Shown one piece after another: positions 1-7,300 of a stretch of 19,583 bases of DNA. The notes beneath the pieces are model-generated. The model was not told where the DNA came from and did not search any database. It was given only the letters and a program-made list of their open reading frames with translations. A program made the position numbers and the translations under genes. The stretch is from Candidatus Nealsoniibacteriota bacterium (GTDB lineage Bacteria; Patescibacteriota; Minisyncoccia; Minisyncoccales; RBG-13-42-11). Positions within the stretch are counted from its first letter, which is position 1. Each line of letters begins with the position of its first letter. The stretch covers positions 1 to 19,583 of the forward strand of contig PWRH01000050.1 of the NCBI GenBank assembly GCA_003556525.1. The letters run 5' to 3'.

Positions 1-56
1 AAGTATTATTCCATTATATCATCCCCCACTCTAAGCGCAATAAAAACTACACTTGT

Positions 57-93
57 TGTGGACTTCCGAAGTCCACAAGCGGAAGTCCACAAG
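57..93. repeat. Intergenic palindrome copy 1a plus a tandem half copy
   Basis: Positions 57-77 form a near-perfect palindrome: arm TGTGGACTTC, a single central C, arm GAAGTCCACA, then AAG. A second right half (80-93) follows in tandem, differing from the first half by one base. It belongs to a family of six copies in this window, all with the same centre and the same trailing AAG on the plus strand. Confidence 0.9.
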
Positions 94-197
94 GAAAGGC
101 TCATGAACAAGAGGTGCGGTATTTTTAAAAAAGAAAAATTTTTAGCTAAGTCTTCAACAAAAAGAATTATTATTTTAGCTAAAAAAGCAAAAAAAAT

Positions 198-214
198 AAG
201 CGCAAAAACCGCTT
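198..214 (-). terminator. Rho-independent terminator after hepT
   Basis: Read on the minus strand, the stem AAGCG, loop GTTTTTG and stem CGCTT are followed by A and eight T. It lies about 50 nt after the hepT stop codon and between palindrome copies 1a and 1b. The stem is short (5 bp) but the T tract is strong. Confidence 0.6.
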
Positions 215-219
215 TTTTA

Positions 220-243
220 CTGCGGACTTCCGAAGTCCTCAAG
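220..243. repeat. Intergenic palindrome copy 1b
   Basis: This is a diverged copy of the palindrome family: left arm TGCGGACTTC, central C, right arm GAAGTCCTCA, then AG. One pair in the stem is a C/T mismatch, so the copy looks slightly decayed. It sits directly after the hepT stop codon. Confidence 0.85.
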
Positions 244-262
244 AAATATAAATTAGTAGTTT

Positions 263-694
263 TTATTTGTTTTGTTCTTTATTTATCTCTTGTGAAATAA
301 TTTCAATAAAGTTAGCAATATCTTTTAGGCGGTTTTGTAAAATATCGTAAACTATTTCGTAGTTTATATCTTCGTAATCGTGAGCGACAATATTGCGAAA
401 ACCTGTCATTTTAATCATTTTTTGGTTAAGATCGTCAGGAATTATTTTATTTTCATTAAGAATATGAAAACATTCGCTAAGAGTTGAAGGTTTTCTCATC
501 TTTTTAGAAGAAATAAAAGCTTCTGCTAAATCAATTGCAGCTTGTATTGCCAAATAAAGATATCTTTCGGTTGCTCCCCTGATATCAATATCTCCTTCTA
601 TTTGCTCTAAGGAATAAGCCTTATATCTTTCAAGTAATTTTAGATATTTTTTAACCGAACTTATTTTATTTTCCAGAACATCAATATTTGTCAT
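263..694 (-). CDS. hepT: HepT-like HEPN (DUF86) toxin of an MntA/HepT pair
   Basis: This 143-residue, probably all-helical protein carries the HEPN RNase signature RX4HXY near its C-terminal third (R100, H105, Y107 in RNIVAHDY). The family length and the motif position fit HepT/DUF86 toxins, which are ribonucleases in characterised systems. The gene lies 4 nt downstream of a MNT-type nucleotidyltransferase, the expected partner. In studied MntA-HepT pairs the antitoxin adds AMP to the tyrosine of this motif, and that tyrosine (Y107) is present here. All key residues are intact, so the toxin is probably functional. No Shine-Dalgarno sequence is visible; translation is probably coupled to the upstream gene. 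The family is certain from the motif; toxicity in this host is inference. Confidence 0.87.
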   Translation of the reverse strand: MTNIDVLENKISSVKKYLKLLERYKAYSLEQIEGDIDIRGATERYLYLAIQAAIDLAEAFISSKKMRKPSTLSECFHILNENKIIPDDLNQKMIKMTGFRNIVAHDYEDINYEIVYDILQNRLKDIANFIEIISQEINKEQNK

Positions 695-698
695 AGGA

Positions 699-1100
699 TT
701 AATTTTTGGTTAAATTATGTTTGCGGAGCAAATAAACAAAATCAAAGTAGCTATTTAAAATTTTTGGTTCGACAATAAGGCAATAAGGCTCTGTTTCGTA
801 AACAAGCTTACCGTTTTTGATTATATTATATTTGAGTTCCGGGCTTTGGGTTAGGTTGAGAATAACAATGTCAATATTGTCTGTTTTAAGCTTTTGGCCT
901 AGCTTGTCTTGAAGCATAAATTTTATATCAAACATTTCTTTTTTACCGAGCTTATTGTCGAAATAAACAGCAAAATCATAATCACTAAGAGGCCCTGTAT
1001 TTTTTGTAGCTTGGGAGCCAAAAAGATAAACCAGCTTTACGTCCGGGTAAGATTGAAAAATTTCTTGCAGTTTTTCTGAATTTAATTTATTTTCTGCCAT
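699..1100 (-). CDS. mntA: MntA-like minimal nucleotidyltransferase antitoxin
   Basis: The 133-residue protein has the pol-beta-type nucleotidyltransferase motif GSX10DXD (G28 S29, D40 and D42). D77 in DNIDIVIL is the likely third metal ligand. This is the size and motif layout of MNT-domain antitoxins. In characterised pairs they AMPylate the partner HepT at the tyrosine of its RX4HXY motif, using ATP. It is the first gene of the pair, with the HepT gene 4 nt downstream, the usual order for this system. The C-terminal part (about 100-133) is aromatic and basic and has no motif I recognise. The start ATG has no ribosome site in front. Because the active site is complete, enzymatic neutralisation rather than simple binding is likely. 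Confidence 0.87.
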   Translation of the reverse strand: MAENKLNSEKLQEIFQSYPDVKLVYLFGSQATKNTGPLSDYDFAVYFDNKLGKKEMFDIKFMLQDKLGQKLKTDNIDIVILNLTQSPELKYNIIKNGKLVYETEPYCLIVEPKILNSYFDFVYLLRKHNLTKN

Positions 1101-1164
1101 ATAAACTTATAAAAATAAAATTTTTTAACCAAAATAATAAAAAGAGTTGGATAATTTTTTATTT

Positions 1165-2358
1165 TTAACCGATTTTAGCGAACTTTCTTTTTCCAATTTG
1201 GATAACTTTGCCTTTTTTGATTTCTATTATTTTTTTCCAGTCATCTTCAAGCTTGCTGTCTATTTTAACTCCTTTTTGAATAACCAGTCTTTTAGCCTCC
1301 GCTTTTGAGGAAGAAAGATTAGTTTTAACCATTAAGTCGAGAATATTCAATTTTTTTTCTTTAATTTTGAATTCCGGAATTTTTGTTGGCAGTTTTTTTT
1401 CTTTGAAAATACTTTCAAACTCTTTTTTAGCCTTATCAGCTGTTTTTTGCCCATGATAAATAGCTACAACTTCTTCTGCCAGTTTTATTTTCAGATCTCG
1501 AGGGTTGGTTTTCTTTTCCTTTAAGTCTTTTTTTATTTTTTCTATTTCTTTTATCGGGTAATTTGTCAGTAAAAAATATTCCGCTATTAATTCATCGGGA
1601 ATTGACATTATTTTGCCAAACATTTGGTCGGCTGAGTCATCCAGCCAAATACAATTGCCCGAAGTTTTGCTCATTGTTTTTCCGTCAACACCAAGGATTA
1701 AAGGTAGGGTTAAAACAAACTTTTCTTTCTTTTTCATTTTTTGTTGCAGTTCCCGGCCGATAAGCATGTTGAAGACTTGGTCGGTTCCTCCGATTTCCAG
1801 ATCAACATTAAGAACCACTGAATCATATCCCTGCAAAAGCGGGTAAAGGGTTTCATGGGTCCAAACAGTATCCCCTCTTTTTATTCTTCTTTGAAACATG
1901 TCTCTTTGAAAGAGTTTTATTGCCGAGATATTGGAAGCAATGTCAATAACCTCTTTAAGACCCAATTTTAAAAGCCAGTCGCCATTGTATTTTATTTTTA
2001 TTTTTGAAAAATCCAATATTTTAGCTGTCTGTTTTTTCCATGTTTTAATATTGTTTTCAACTTCCTTTTGAGTAATTATGGACCTGGCCGAATCTCTAAG
2101 AGACGGATCTCCTGCCAAAACAGTACCGGTGCCTATTATTAAAATAGCTTCGTGTCCTAAGTCTGCGAATTCTTGAAGTTTTCTAAGCCCGATAGTGTGT
2201 CCTAAATGAAGCTTTGAGCTTGTTGGGTCAACACCCAAATAAAGCTTAATTTTTCTTTTTTTCATTAAGTTTTTTAAGCTTTCTTTGTAGGGTAGAACCT
2301 GATCAACCATTCTTTCCAAAACTTCTTCTATTTTTTTCGGATTATTGTTTATTTTCAT
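1165..2358 (-). CDS. tyrS: Tyrosyl-tRNA synthetase
   Basis: This class I aminoacyl-tRNA synthetase charges tRNA-Tyr with tyrosine in the cytoplasm. The 397-residue length fits the bacterial family. Visible motifs are the HIGH signature as HLGH (51-54) after YLGVDPTSSKL, the tyrosine-pocket segment GGTDQVFN (190-197), and the KMSKS loop as TMSKT (228-232) in DGKTMSKTSGN. The last ~65 residues (from about KLNILDLMV) form an S4 RNA-binding domain for the tRNA. The overall pattern (GGTDQ rather than GGSDQWGN) suggests the TyrS type common in deep-branching bacteria and CPR lineages. A strong promoter lies just upstream with a leader of only about a dozen nt. The gene appears to be a single transcription unit, with 64 nt to mntA downstream. 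Confidence 0.96.
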   Translation of the reverse strand: MKINNNPKKIEEVLERMVDQVLPYKESLKNLMKKRKIKLYLGVDPTSSKLHLGHTIGLRKLQEFADLGHEAILIIGTGTVLAGDPSLRDSARSIITQKEVENNIKTWKKQTAKILDFSKIKIKYNGDWLLKLGLKEVIDIASNISAIKLFQRDMFQRRIKRGDTVWTHETLYPLLQGYDSVVLNVDLEIGGTDQVFNMLIGRELQQKMKKKEKFVLTLPLILGVDGKTMSKTSGNCIWLDDSADQMFGKIMSIPDELIAEYFLLTNYPIKEIEKIKKDLKEKKTNPRDLKIKLAEEVVAIYHGQKTADKAKKEFESIFKEKKLPTKIPEFKIKEKKLNILDLMVKTNLSSSKAEAKRLVIQKGVKIDSKLEDDWKKIIEIKKGKVIQIGKRKFAKIG

Positions 2359-2378
2359 AAATAATATTTAACGATATT

Positions 2379-2407
2379 ATTATACCACTCTATTTTATGC
2401 CTGGCAA
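2379..2407 (-). promoter_or_regulatory. Promoter of tyrS
   Basis: On the minus strand TTGCCA (2402-2407) and an extended TGGTATAAT (-10 hexamer at 2379-2384) are separated by 17 nt. The -10 box ends 20 nt before the ATG, so the leader would be about 13 nt, with no ribosome site in it. Confidence 0.75.
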
Positions 2408-2421
2408 TTTTTAAATACTTA

Positions 2422-2445
2422 CTGTGGACTTCCGAAGTCCACAAG
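2422..2445. repeat. Intergenic palindrome copy 2a
   Basis: C, arm TGTGGACTTC, central C, arm GAAGTCCACA, then AG. The core is identical to copies 1a and 2b. It lies 15 nt upstream of the tyrS -35 box. Confidence 0.92.
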
Positions 2446-2456
2446 AAAAAATAAAA

Positions 2457-2477
2457 AACAAGGATATTTTCCCTGTT
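2457..2477 (-). terminator. Rho-independent terminator after the HD gene
   Basis: On the minus strand the stem AACAGGG pairs with CCTTGTT (7 pairs, one G-U) around loop AAAATAT, followed by TTTT, A and six more T. It ends the transcript of the HD-domain gene, and it sits between palindrome copies 2a and 2b. Confidence 0.75.
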
Positions 2478-2480
2478 TTG

Positions 2481-2504
2481 CTGTGGACTTCCGAAGTCCA
2501 CAAG
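2481..2504. repeat. Intergenic palindrome copy 2b
   Basis: Same core and same flanks as copy 2a (CTG before, CAAG after). The two copies are separated by 35 bp that hold the terminator. It lies 12 nt after the stop codon of the HD-domain gene. Confidence 0.92.
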
Positions 2505-2516
2505 AATAAGTGGTTT

Positions 2517-3176
2517 TTATTTTGTTTTTTTGGTTGTTTTTGTTTTTTTGGTTTTTGGTTTTTTAATAAATTTATTTTCAACAGCGTTGACAAATTCAAT
2601 TAAGTCGGGGTCGTCTATATTTTCTTTAATCCATCTTGACCAAAGCTTGTATTGGATTTTTCCGTGTTTTTGCCAATACTCTATTCCCTGTAAAAAATTT
2701 ATTACCTTGTCGGCCTGTTTGACAAACCTGGCTTCCTTGCTTGTTTTGCCTTCATAGTCGAGCCAAAGCTCTTTCATTTCATTTTTTAGTTCCGGCGGAA
2801 GCTTGTTGATCAGTTTATTTAGCCCCTGTTTTTCTACCTTGTGCTTGTCTTTATGTCTTTTTATTTTAAGTTCCGGGGTAAATTTCGGCCATTTTTTAAG
2901 AACTTCTTTTATTTTGTTTTTATCTGTTGGAAGCAAGGGGTCGTAAGGCGTTAGGTCCGGAGCATAAACTTCGCAAAGATCATGGACAAGCGCCATTTTT
3001 ATTGCTTTGCCCAAGTTTATTTTTTTATTTTTTCCCAGTGTCCAAACCAAAAGAGTCAAATGAAAAATATGCTCGCTTGTTGTTTCCGAGTTTTTTATTT
3101 GATGAACCTGCCAACCCCTCCTCGGTTTTCCTTTTAACTTTCCGGTTTCAACTAAAAAATTAACTATATTTTTCAT
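2517..3176 (-). CDS. HD-domain phosphohydrolase, YfbR-like
   Basis: The 219-residue protein has the metal ligands of the HD superfamily in order: H36 in the SEHIFH segment, the HD pair H65-D66 in LVHDLCEVYAPD, and a late aspartate in QADK. The N-terminal GWQVHQIKNSETTSEH resembles the YfbR-type 5'-nucleotidase branch, which dephosphorylates (deoxy)nucleoside monophosphates. The exact substrate here is inferred. The last ~15 residues are almost only Lys, Thr and Pro, an odd basic tail. The encoding DNA is a run of G and T on the plus strand, so the tail may be a slippage expansion. The gene starts 6 nt after the YjbQ-family stop codon, so the two are co-transcribed. Confidence 0.8.
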   Translation of the reverse strand: MKNIVNFLVETGKLKGKPRRGWQVHQIKNSETTSEHIFHLTLLVWTLGKNKKINLGKAIKMALVHDLCEVYAPDLTPYDPLLPTDKNKIKEVLKKWPKFTPELKIKRHKDKHKVEKQGLNKLINKLPPELKNEMKELWLDYEGKTSKEARFVKQADKVINFLQGIEYWQKHGKIQYKLWSRWIKENIDDPDLIEFVNAVENKFIKKPKTKKTKTTKKTK

Positions 3177-3182
3177 TTTTAT

Positions 3183-3632
3183 TTATTCGCCTATAATTTG
3201 AATTTGAACTTTTCTTGGCCTTGAATGGTCCAATTCAACCAGCATAATATTTTGATACTGGCCCAACTGAACTTTTTCTTCAATTAAATTAATTGTTATG
3301 TTAGACAAAAGATAGATTGCTTTGCAGTGGGCATGGCCGTTAGCGCATTCGTTCCCAAGCGGGCACATATTTACCGTTCTTTTTGAAAAGTCATCATGTT
3401 CATACTCTATTGATTTTGGAGAGCGCTTTTCCAGGCTTTTTTTAATATCTTCGAGTAGTAGCGGTTCGTTCTCGTTCATTATTAAAGCAGCTGAGGTATG
3501 AAGGATTTGGACATTTATAAGTCCGTTTTTAATTTTGCTTTCTTTTGCGAATTGTTTGACTTCCTCCGTAATATCGATAAAGTCATACTCGCTTTTTGTT
3601 TGATAGTTGAGTGTTTTGTTTTTTGCTTGCAT
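3183..3632 (-). CDS. yjbQ: YjbQ/UPF0047 family protein
   Basis: The 149-residue protein shows the family landmarks: ILHTSAAL (43-50), the Cys/His-rich GNECANGHAHCKA (93-105), and the C-terminal GQYQNIMLVELDHSRPRKV (124-142). UPF0047 members form compact beta-rich trimers. Some have been reported to have weak thiamine-phosphate synthase activity, which is why annotation pipelines call them secondary thiamine-phosphate synthases, but the physiological role is unsettled. The conserved His and Cys residues suggest a metal site. No thiamine genes are nearby. It is the first gene of a two-gene unit with the HD phosphohydrolase. Confidence 0.87.
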   Translation of the reverse strand: MQAKNKTLNYQTKSEYDFIDITEEVKQFAKESKIKNGLINVQILHTSAALIMNENEPLLLEDIKKSLEKRSPKSIEYEHDDFSKRTVNMCPLGNECANGHAHCKAIYLLSNITINLIEEKVQLGQYQNIMLVELDHSRPRKVQIQIIGE

Positions 3633-3665
3633 TTTTTATAAAACAGGAAATTAATAATATTTTTA

Positions 3666-3693
3666 ATTCTATCATAAGTTTTTTAATTTTCAA
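3666..3693 (-). promoter_or_regulatory. Promoter of the yjbQ-HD unit
   Basis: On the minus strand TTGAAA (3688-3693) and an extended -10, TGATAGAAT (hexamer 3666-3671), are 16 nt apart. The leader would be roughly 27 nt with no ribosome site. The box lies between the polyprenyl synthase stop codon and the yjbQ start. Confidence 0.6.
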
Positions 3694-3701
3694 TCAAAAA
3701 A

Positions 3702-4730
3702 TTATTTTTCCCGTTTTATTGAAAAATCAGCTATATTATTCAACAAGTCTTTATATTCTCCTTGGGGAAATATTACTAAACCCTCCTTGGCTTTTTTGAC
3801 GTATTTTTTTCCAAGCCGTTCAGCCCCTTCTTTTGCTTTTGTATTTTTAATTAAACTTACCGCCTCTTTTATGTCCTTATCTTTAATTGTTTTTTTTCTC
3901 AGTATTTCCAAAAGCTTGTTTTTGTCTTTATTTTTTAATTCTTTAAGTGCATAGAAAATAACAATATTACCCAGCTTTCTTTCTTCTATATCTTTACCTA
4001 TTTTTTTACCTAACTTCTTTTTTTCTCCAAAGATATCCAAAATATCGTCTTGGATTTGAAAGGCAATGCCTAAATTAAAACCGTATTTTTTTAAACCTTC
4101 TATTTCTTTTTTTGAAGCATTGGCAGTTAGGGCGCCAACCTCAAGGCAGGCTTCAATTAAAGAAGCGGTTTTTTTACCAACCATTTTTAAATAGTCTTTT
4201 TCCGTTATTTTGCGGTAGCGGTTTTTAGCAACATATTTTTCATCCTCTCTGCCTGATTGTTCAAATAAGATGTCGAGAATTTCTCCATCGACTAAAATTT
4301 TCATTGTTTTGGCAAAAATTTCGGATATTTTGAATGGCTGTTTTGACCTGTTTGCCGCTTGAAAAATGGAAACGGAATAATTTATTCCTATACACTCGGT
4401 AACTGATTTGCCAAATTTTACCCATGTTGTCGGTTTGCCTCTTCTCATTTCACTGTTGTCTATTATATCGTCGTAGATTAAAGAGCAGTTATGAAGAATT
4501 TCGAGCCCTGCAGCAGGATAAAGGGCGTCTTCTATTTTTCCCTTGCAAATTAAACAGCCAGCAATAGTTATTGCCGGCCGTATTTTTTTACCACTGATAG
4601 ATGCTTGGTAATTTACTAATTTATGATTTTTTTTATCAACGTAAAGAGTTAAGATTTCTTTTATCTTTGGGTCAACCAAACTGTTCCATTCTTTAAAAAG
4701 AGTCATTAAGTTTTTATTTTGATTCAACAT
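3702..4730 (-). CDS. Polyprenyl (isoprenoid) diphosphate synthase
   Basis: This trans-isoprenyl diphosphate synthase condenses isopentenyl diphosphate onto an allylic diphosphate. It has the basic GKKIRP (47-52), the first aspartate-rich motif DDIID (87-91) followed by RRGKPT, and the second motif QDDILD (227-232) followed by a GKDIEERKLGN segment (245-255). All metal-binding aspartates are present. The 342 residues fit the geranylgeranyl/polyprenyl group. Position -5 before the first motif is a Cys, not an aromatic residue, which argues against a strict farnesyl product, but chain length cannot be read with confidence. A likely role is a long-chain lipid, such as a precursor of the undecaprenyl carrier for the cell wall made with MurC. 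Its promoter implies a leaderless mRNA. Confidence 0.88.
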   Translation of the reverse strand: MLNQNKNLMTLFKEWNSLVDPKIKEILTLYVDKKNHKLVNYQASISGKKIRPAITIAGCLICKGKIEDALYPAAGLEILHNCSLIYDDIIDNSEMRRGKPTTWVKFGKSVTECIGINYSVSIFQAANRSKQPFKISEIFAKTMKILVDGEILDILFEQSGREDEKYVAKNRYRKITEKDYLKMVGKKTASLIEACLEVGALTANASKKEIEGLKKYGFNLGIAFQIQDDILDIFGEKKKLGKKIGKDIEERKLGNIVIFYALKELKNKDKNKLLEILRKKTIKDKDIKEAVSLIKNTKAKEGAERLGKKYVKKAKEGLVIFPQGEYKDLLNNIADFSIKREK

Positions 4731-4736
4731 AATAAA

Positions 4737-4765
4737 ATTATAACAGTTTTATGGTGAATTGACAA
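4737..4765 (-). promoter_or_regulatory. Leaderless promoter of the polyprenyl synthase gene
   Basis: On the minus strand TTGTCA (4760-4765), a 17-nt spacer and an extended TGTTATAAT (hexamer 4737-4742) are followed by only 6 nt before the ATG. Transcription would therefore start at or next to the start codon. The -35 box starts 2 nt after the rsmH stop codon. Confidence 0.8.
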
Positions 4766-4766
4766 T

Positions 4767-5690
4767 TTATAATTTTTCTATCGCTCTTAGTTTTGCGCTT
4801 TTTGATTTTGGATTACTTTCAATTTCTTTTTGAGTTGCAACTATGGGTTTACGAGTCAGTATTTTAACAATGTTTTTATTCGACATCTCCCTAAATGTTT
4901 GTTTGACAATTCTGTCTTCGAGTGAATGAAACGATATTACCACCAGCCTTCCTTCCTTGTTAAGGCTGCTGACTGCTTTTGGAAGCGCTTCTGTCAGGTT
5001 TTCGAGCTCTTGATTTACTTCCATTCTGAGTGCCCTGAAAACATTGTCCGCATAGCGACCTTTTGCTTTTTTAAAGCGGTATTTTGGAGGTGTTGATTTT
5101 TTTATTATTTGAAGTAAGTCGCCAACCGTTTCAATGGCTTTTGTTTTTCTTTCAAGAACTATTTGTTTTGCTATTTTTTTTGCAAAAATATACGGTTCTT
5201 CTCCGAGATTTAAAAAAATATTTTTTAATCTTTCTTCTTCGTAGCGATTAACAATGTAGTAAGCCGTTGTCTCCAAAGAGGTGTTCATTCTCATATCAAG
5301 AAAAGATTTGAGATTTTCTTCCTTTTCACTAAAGCTGAACCCTCTTTTTTTGTCTTCGAGTTGATAAGTTGAAAAGCCCAAGTCAAACAGGATTCCGTCT
5401 ATTTTTTTAATTTTAAGACGTTTGAGTATAATATCCAATTCTCTAAAATTGGAGCGGATATAATAAATTTTATTTTTATATTCGGCCAGTTTTTTTCTTG
5501 CCCTTTCAATTGCTTCGATATCCTGGTCTATGGCAATAATTTTTCCTTTTTTACCAAGTGATTTAAGGATAAGTACCGTATGTCCTCCTCCACCCAAAGT
5601 GGCATCCAAATAAATCCCGTTTTTTTTGGGCTTAAGAAAATTAATGACCTCTTTTGGCATTACCGGAATATGTTCGCTTTTTTCTTTCAT
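4767..5690 (-). CDS. rsmH: 16S rRNA (cytosine1402-N4)-methyltransferase RsmH
   Basis: RsmH uses S-adenosylmethionine to methylate N4 of C1402 in the 16S rRNA decoding centre. The sequence opens with the family signature HIPVMPKEV and the SAM-binding DATLGGGGHT. It continues with FDLGFSTYQLEDKKRGFSF and DMRMN in the catalytic region, FRALRMEVNQEL, and the late VISFHSLEDRIVK. The 307-residue length is typical. I chose the ATG at 5690 over an in-frame TTG two codons upstream because that TTG abuts a terminator T tract and has no support. The gene sits directly after a terminator hairpin, so it either relies on read-through or has a promoter I cannot see. In many bacteria this gene heads the division and cell-wall cluster; here only murC is close. 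Confidence 0.95.
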   Translation of the reverse strand: MKEKSEHIPVMPKEVINFLKPKKNGIYLDATLGGGGHTVLILKSLGKKGKIIAIDQDIEAIERARKKLAEYKNKIYYIRSNFRELDIILKRLKIKKIDGILFDLGFSTYQLEDKKRGFSFSEKEENLKSFLDMRMNTSLETTAYYIVNRYEEERLKNIFLNLGEEPYIFAKKIAKQIVLERKTKAIETVGDLLQIIKKSTPPKYRFKKAKGRYADNVFRALRMEVNQELENLTEALPKAVSSLNKEGRLVVISFHSLEDRIVKQTFREMSNKNIVKILTRKPIVATQKEIESNPKSKSAKLRAIEKL

Positions 5691-5700
5691 TTTCAATAAA

Positions 5701-5724
5701 AAAAGCGCCCAAAAAGGCGCTTTT
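5701..5724 (-). terminator. Rho-independent terminator between the small membrane protein and rsmH
   Basis: On the minus strand AAAAGCGCC, loop TTTTTG, GGCGCTTTT, then a further TTT. The 9-bp stem and T tract are textbook. The hairpin ends only about 10 nt before the rsmH ATG, so any transcript reaching rsmH from upstream must pass it. Confidence 0.85.
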
Positions 5725-5729
5725 AAGTT

Positions 5730-5882
5730 TTATACTTCGGTTGTATCCGATGGGCCTGATGTGTCCGGTGTAGGAGATGAGGGTGGTGTAGTAGGTACTT
5801 TCGGTTCTTTCTTTTTTTTCATGAAATACCAAGCAGCTCCGGCAATAATTAAAATTGCTAAAATTATTAGAACTAATTCCAT
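5730..5882 (-). CDS. Small single-pass membrane protein (50 residues)
   Basis: A 50-codon ORF starts at ATG 5882 and ends with TAA just before a strong terminator. It begins MELVLIILAIL and has one hydrophobic helix (about residues 3-20) ended by WYFMKKKK. The tail is rich in Pro, Thr, Ser and Asp. The positive residues after the helix predict an N-out, C-in topology or a short anchor with a disordered cytoplasmic tail. Support for being a real gene: the hydrophobic/basic/low-complexity layout, the terminator 6 nt downstream, and its fit in the gap between murC and rsmH. I do not recognise a family, and no function can be assigned. Such small anchored proteins are common next to cell-wall genes, but that is context only. 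Confidence 0.62.
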   Translation of the reverse strand: MELVLIILAILIIAGAAWYFMKKKKEPKVPTTPPSSPTPDTSGPSDTTEV

Positions 5883-5962
5883 AATTAATAAAATTTAAAA
5901 ACTTTTAATTACCGACCTTGAAATTGGTGATTATTATATTTTCTTTTATTTTTTGCCTGTTG

Positions 5963-7300
5963 TCAACCCAGCTTGTCAACAATTTTATATATATCCCCTG
6001 CCCCCATAATTAATAATACATCAAAATGAGAACTGTTTTGCTTGATATGATTCAGGATTTTGTTTTTTTCCAGGTAAGTTATATTTTCTCTTTTTGTTTT
6101 TTTCGCTAAAATTTTTGAATTGATTTTATTTTTTATATTTTTTTCTTCCCTTCCGGCCACATCATAAATGTCGCTGATTATTATTTTTTCTGCGAGCGAC
6201 ATGTCTGCAGCCTCTCTAAAGGATTTAATAAAATCATTGAACAAATAATAGGTTCTTTGGTATTGGTGGGGCTGATAGATAGATAAAATTTTGGAAAAGG
6301 GATATTTTTCTCTGGCAGCTTTTAGGGTTGCCATTAGTTCTGTTGGGTGATGGGCATAATCTGAAATCGCAATTATTTTTTTATTTTTTAATTTTATGCT
6401 TTTTTCTTCAAAACGGCGCCAGCACCCTTTGTATTCGGATAAGGCCCTGAAAGAAGTTTTATCCGGAATTTTTAATATTCGGGCCGTTGTTAGGCTGGCC
6501 AAAGCATTCGAAATATTGTGTTCTCCGGGAATCTTTAGAATTTTTTTCAGCCTTTTAGCTTCTTTGGTATTAAGCGAATACCATTTTATATTTTTGGCCT
6601 TACTCACAATCAGGCTGGAAATATTATCGTCTTTATTTGCCACAAGATAGCCGTTTTCAGGCAGCAATCCAATATATTTTTTAAAAGTTTTTAAAACATT
6701 GTCAAAATTTTTAAAATAATCAAGATGGTCGGCTTCAACCTTTGTTAGAACAATAATTTTGGGCTTGTAGTTTAGAAAAGAAGCAAAGTGCTCATCTGCT
6801 TCAATAACCAAATACTTTGACTTTCCTTTTCTAAAATTAGACCATCCGGCCCTGGGATTTAAATCTTTTAGTTTGGTTCCGATAATAACTGTTGGATCCA
6901 TACCCGCCTTAATTAATAAGCTGCTTAGCATTGAAGAGGTAGTGCTTTTTCCATGAGTTCCGGAAACAGCGATAGTAAAATATTTTTCAGTTAATTTGCC
7001 CAGTGCCTCGGGGTAGCTTAAAATTTCAACATTTGGATTTTCTTTTTTCAGTTCAAGTGCGGCTTTAAACTCAGGATTATTTTTTTGTACAGCCGGGCTG
7101 TATATTATTAAATCCGCATCCTTGGGTAGATTTTCTTTTTTATGCTTTCCAATATTAATTTTTATTTTTTTCTTTTTTAAAAATTCAATAATTTCCGAAG
7201 AAGATAAGTCAGACCCGGAAACTCGGCTTTTTAAAGAAAAATAATATTGGGCTAGCGCGGAAACTCCGATTCCGCCAATGCCTATAAAATATATTTTCAT
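5963..7300 (-). CDS. murC: UDP-N-acetylmuramate--L-alanine ligase MurC
   Basis: MurC adds L-alanine to UDP-MurNAc with ATP, the first peptide step of peptidoglycan synthesis, in the cytoplasm. The N-terminal Rossmann-type UDP domain starts with FIGIGGIGVSALA (5-17). The ATP P-loop is VSGTHGKSTTSSM (112-124). The central domain has VIEADEHFASF and EADHLDYF, and the C-terminal ligase domain has SDYAHHPTE. The 445 residues are normal for MurC. The Mpl ligase is similar but usually longer and is less likely here. The ATG overlaps the thpR stop codon (ATGA), so the two genes are translationally coupled. Other mur genes are not in the window. Its presence indicates that the organism makes a peptidoglycan wall. 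Confidence 0.93.
   Translation of the reverse strand: MKIYFIGIGGIGVSALAQYYFSLKSRVSGSDLSSSEIIEFLKKKKIKINIGKHKKENLPKDADLIIYSPAVQKNNPEFKAALELKKENPNVEILSYPEALGKLTEKYFTIAVSGTHGKSTTSSMLSSLLIKAGMDPTVIIGTKLKDLNPRAGWSNFRKGKSKYLVIEADEHFASFLNYKPKIIVLTKVEADHLDYFKNFDNVLKTFKKYIGLLPENGYLVANKDDNISSLIVSKAKNIKWYSLNTKEAKRLKKILKIPGEHNISNALASLTTARILKIPDKTSFRALSEYKGCWRRFEEKSIKLKNKKIIAISDYAHHPTELMATLKAAREKYPFSKILSIYQPHQYQRTYYLFNDFIKSFREAADMSLAEKIIISDIYDVAGREEKNIKNKINSKILAKKTKRENITYLEKNKILNHIKQNSSHFDVLLIMGAGDIYKIVDKLG

Noticed and set aside
6..242. Minus-strand ORF of 78 codons at the left end
   Set aside because: It reads through three palindromic-repeat segments and the terminator; its peptide is largely translated repeat, with no family likeness.
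58..300. Plus-strand ORF of 80 codons
   Set aside because: It spans both palindromes and runs into the 3' end of hepT on the other strand; lysine-rich AT translation without a start signal.
2411..2599. Minus-strand ORF of 62 codons over the paired palindromes
   Set aside because: It overlaps the end of the HD gene in another frame and translates the repeats.
5641..5832. Minus-strand ORF of 63 codons overlapping the small membrane protein and rsmH start
   Set aside because: It is out of frame with both, crosses the terminator, and lacks the hydrophobic/basic pattern that supports the 50-residue ORF.
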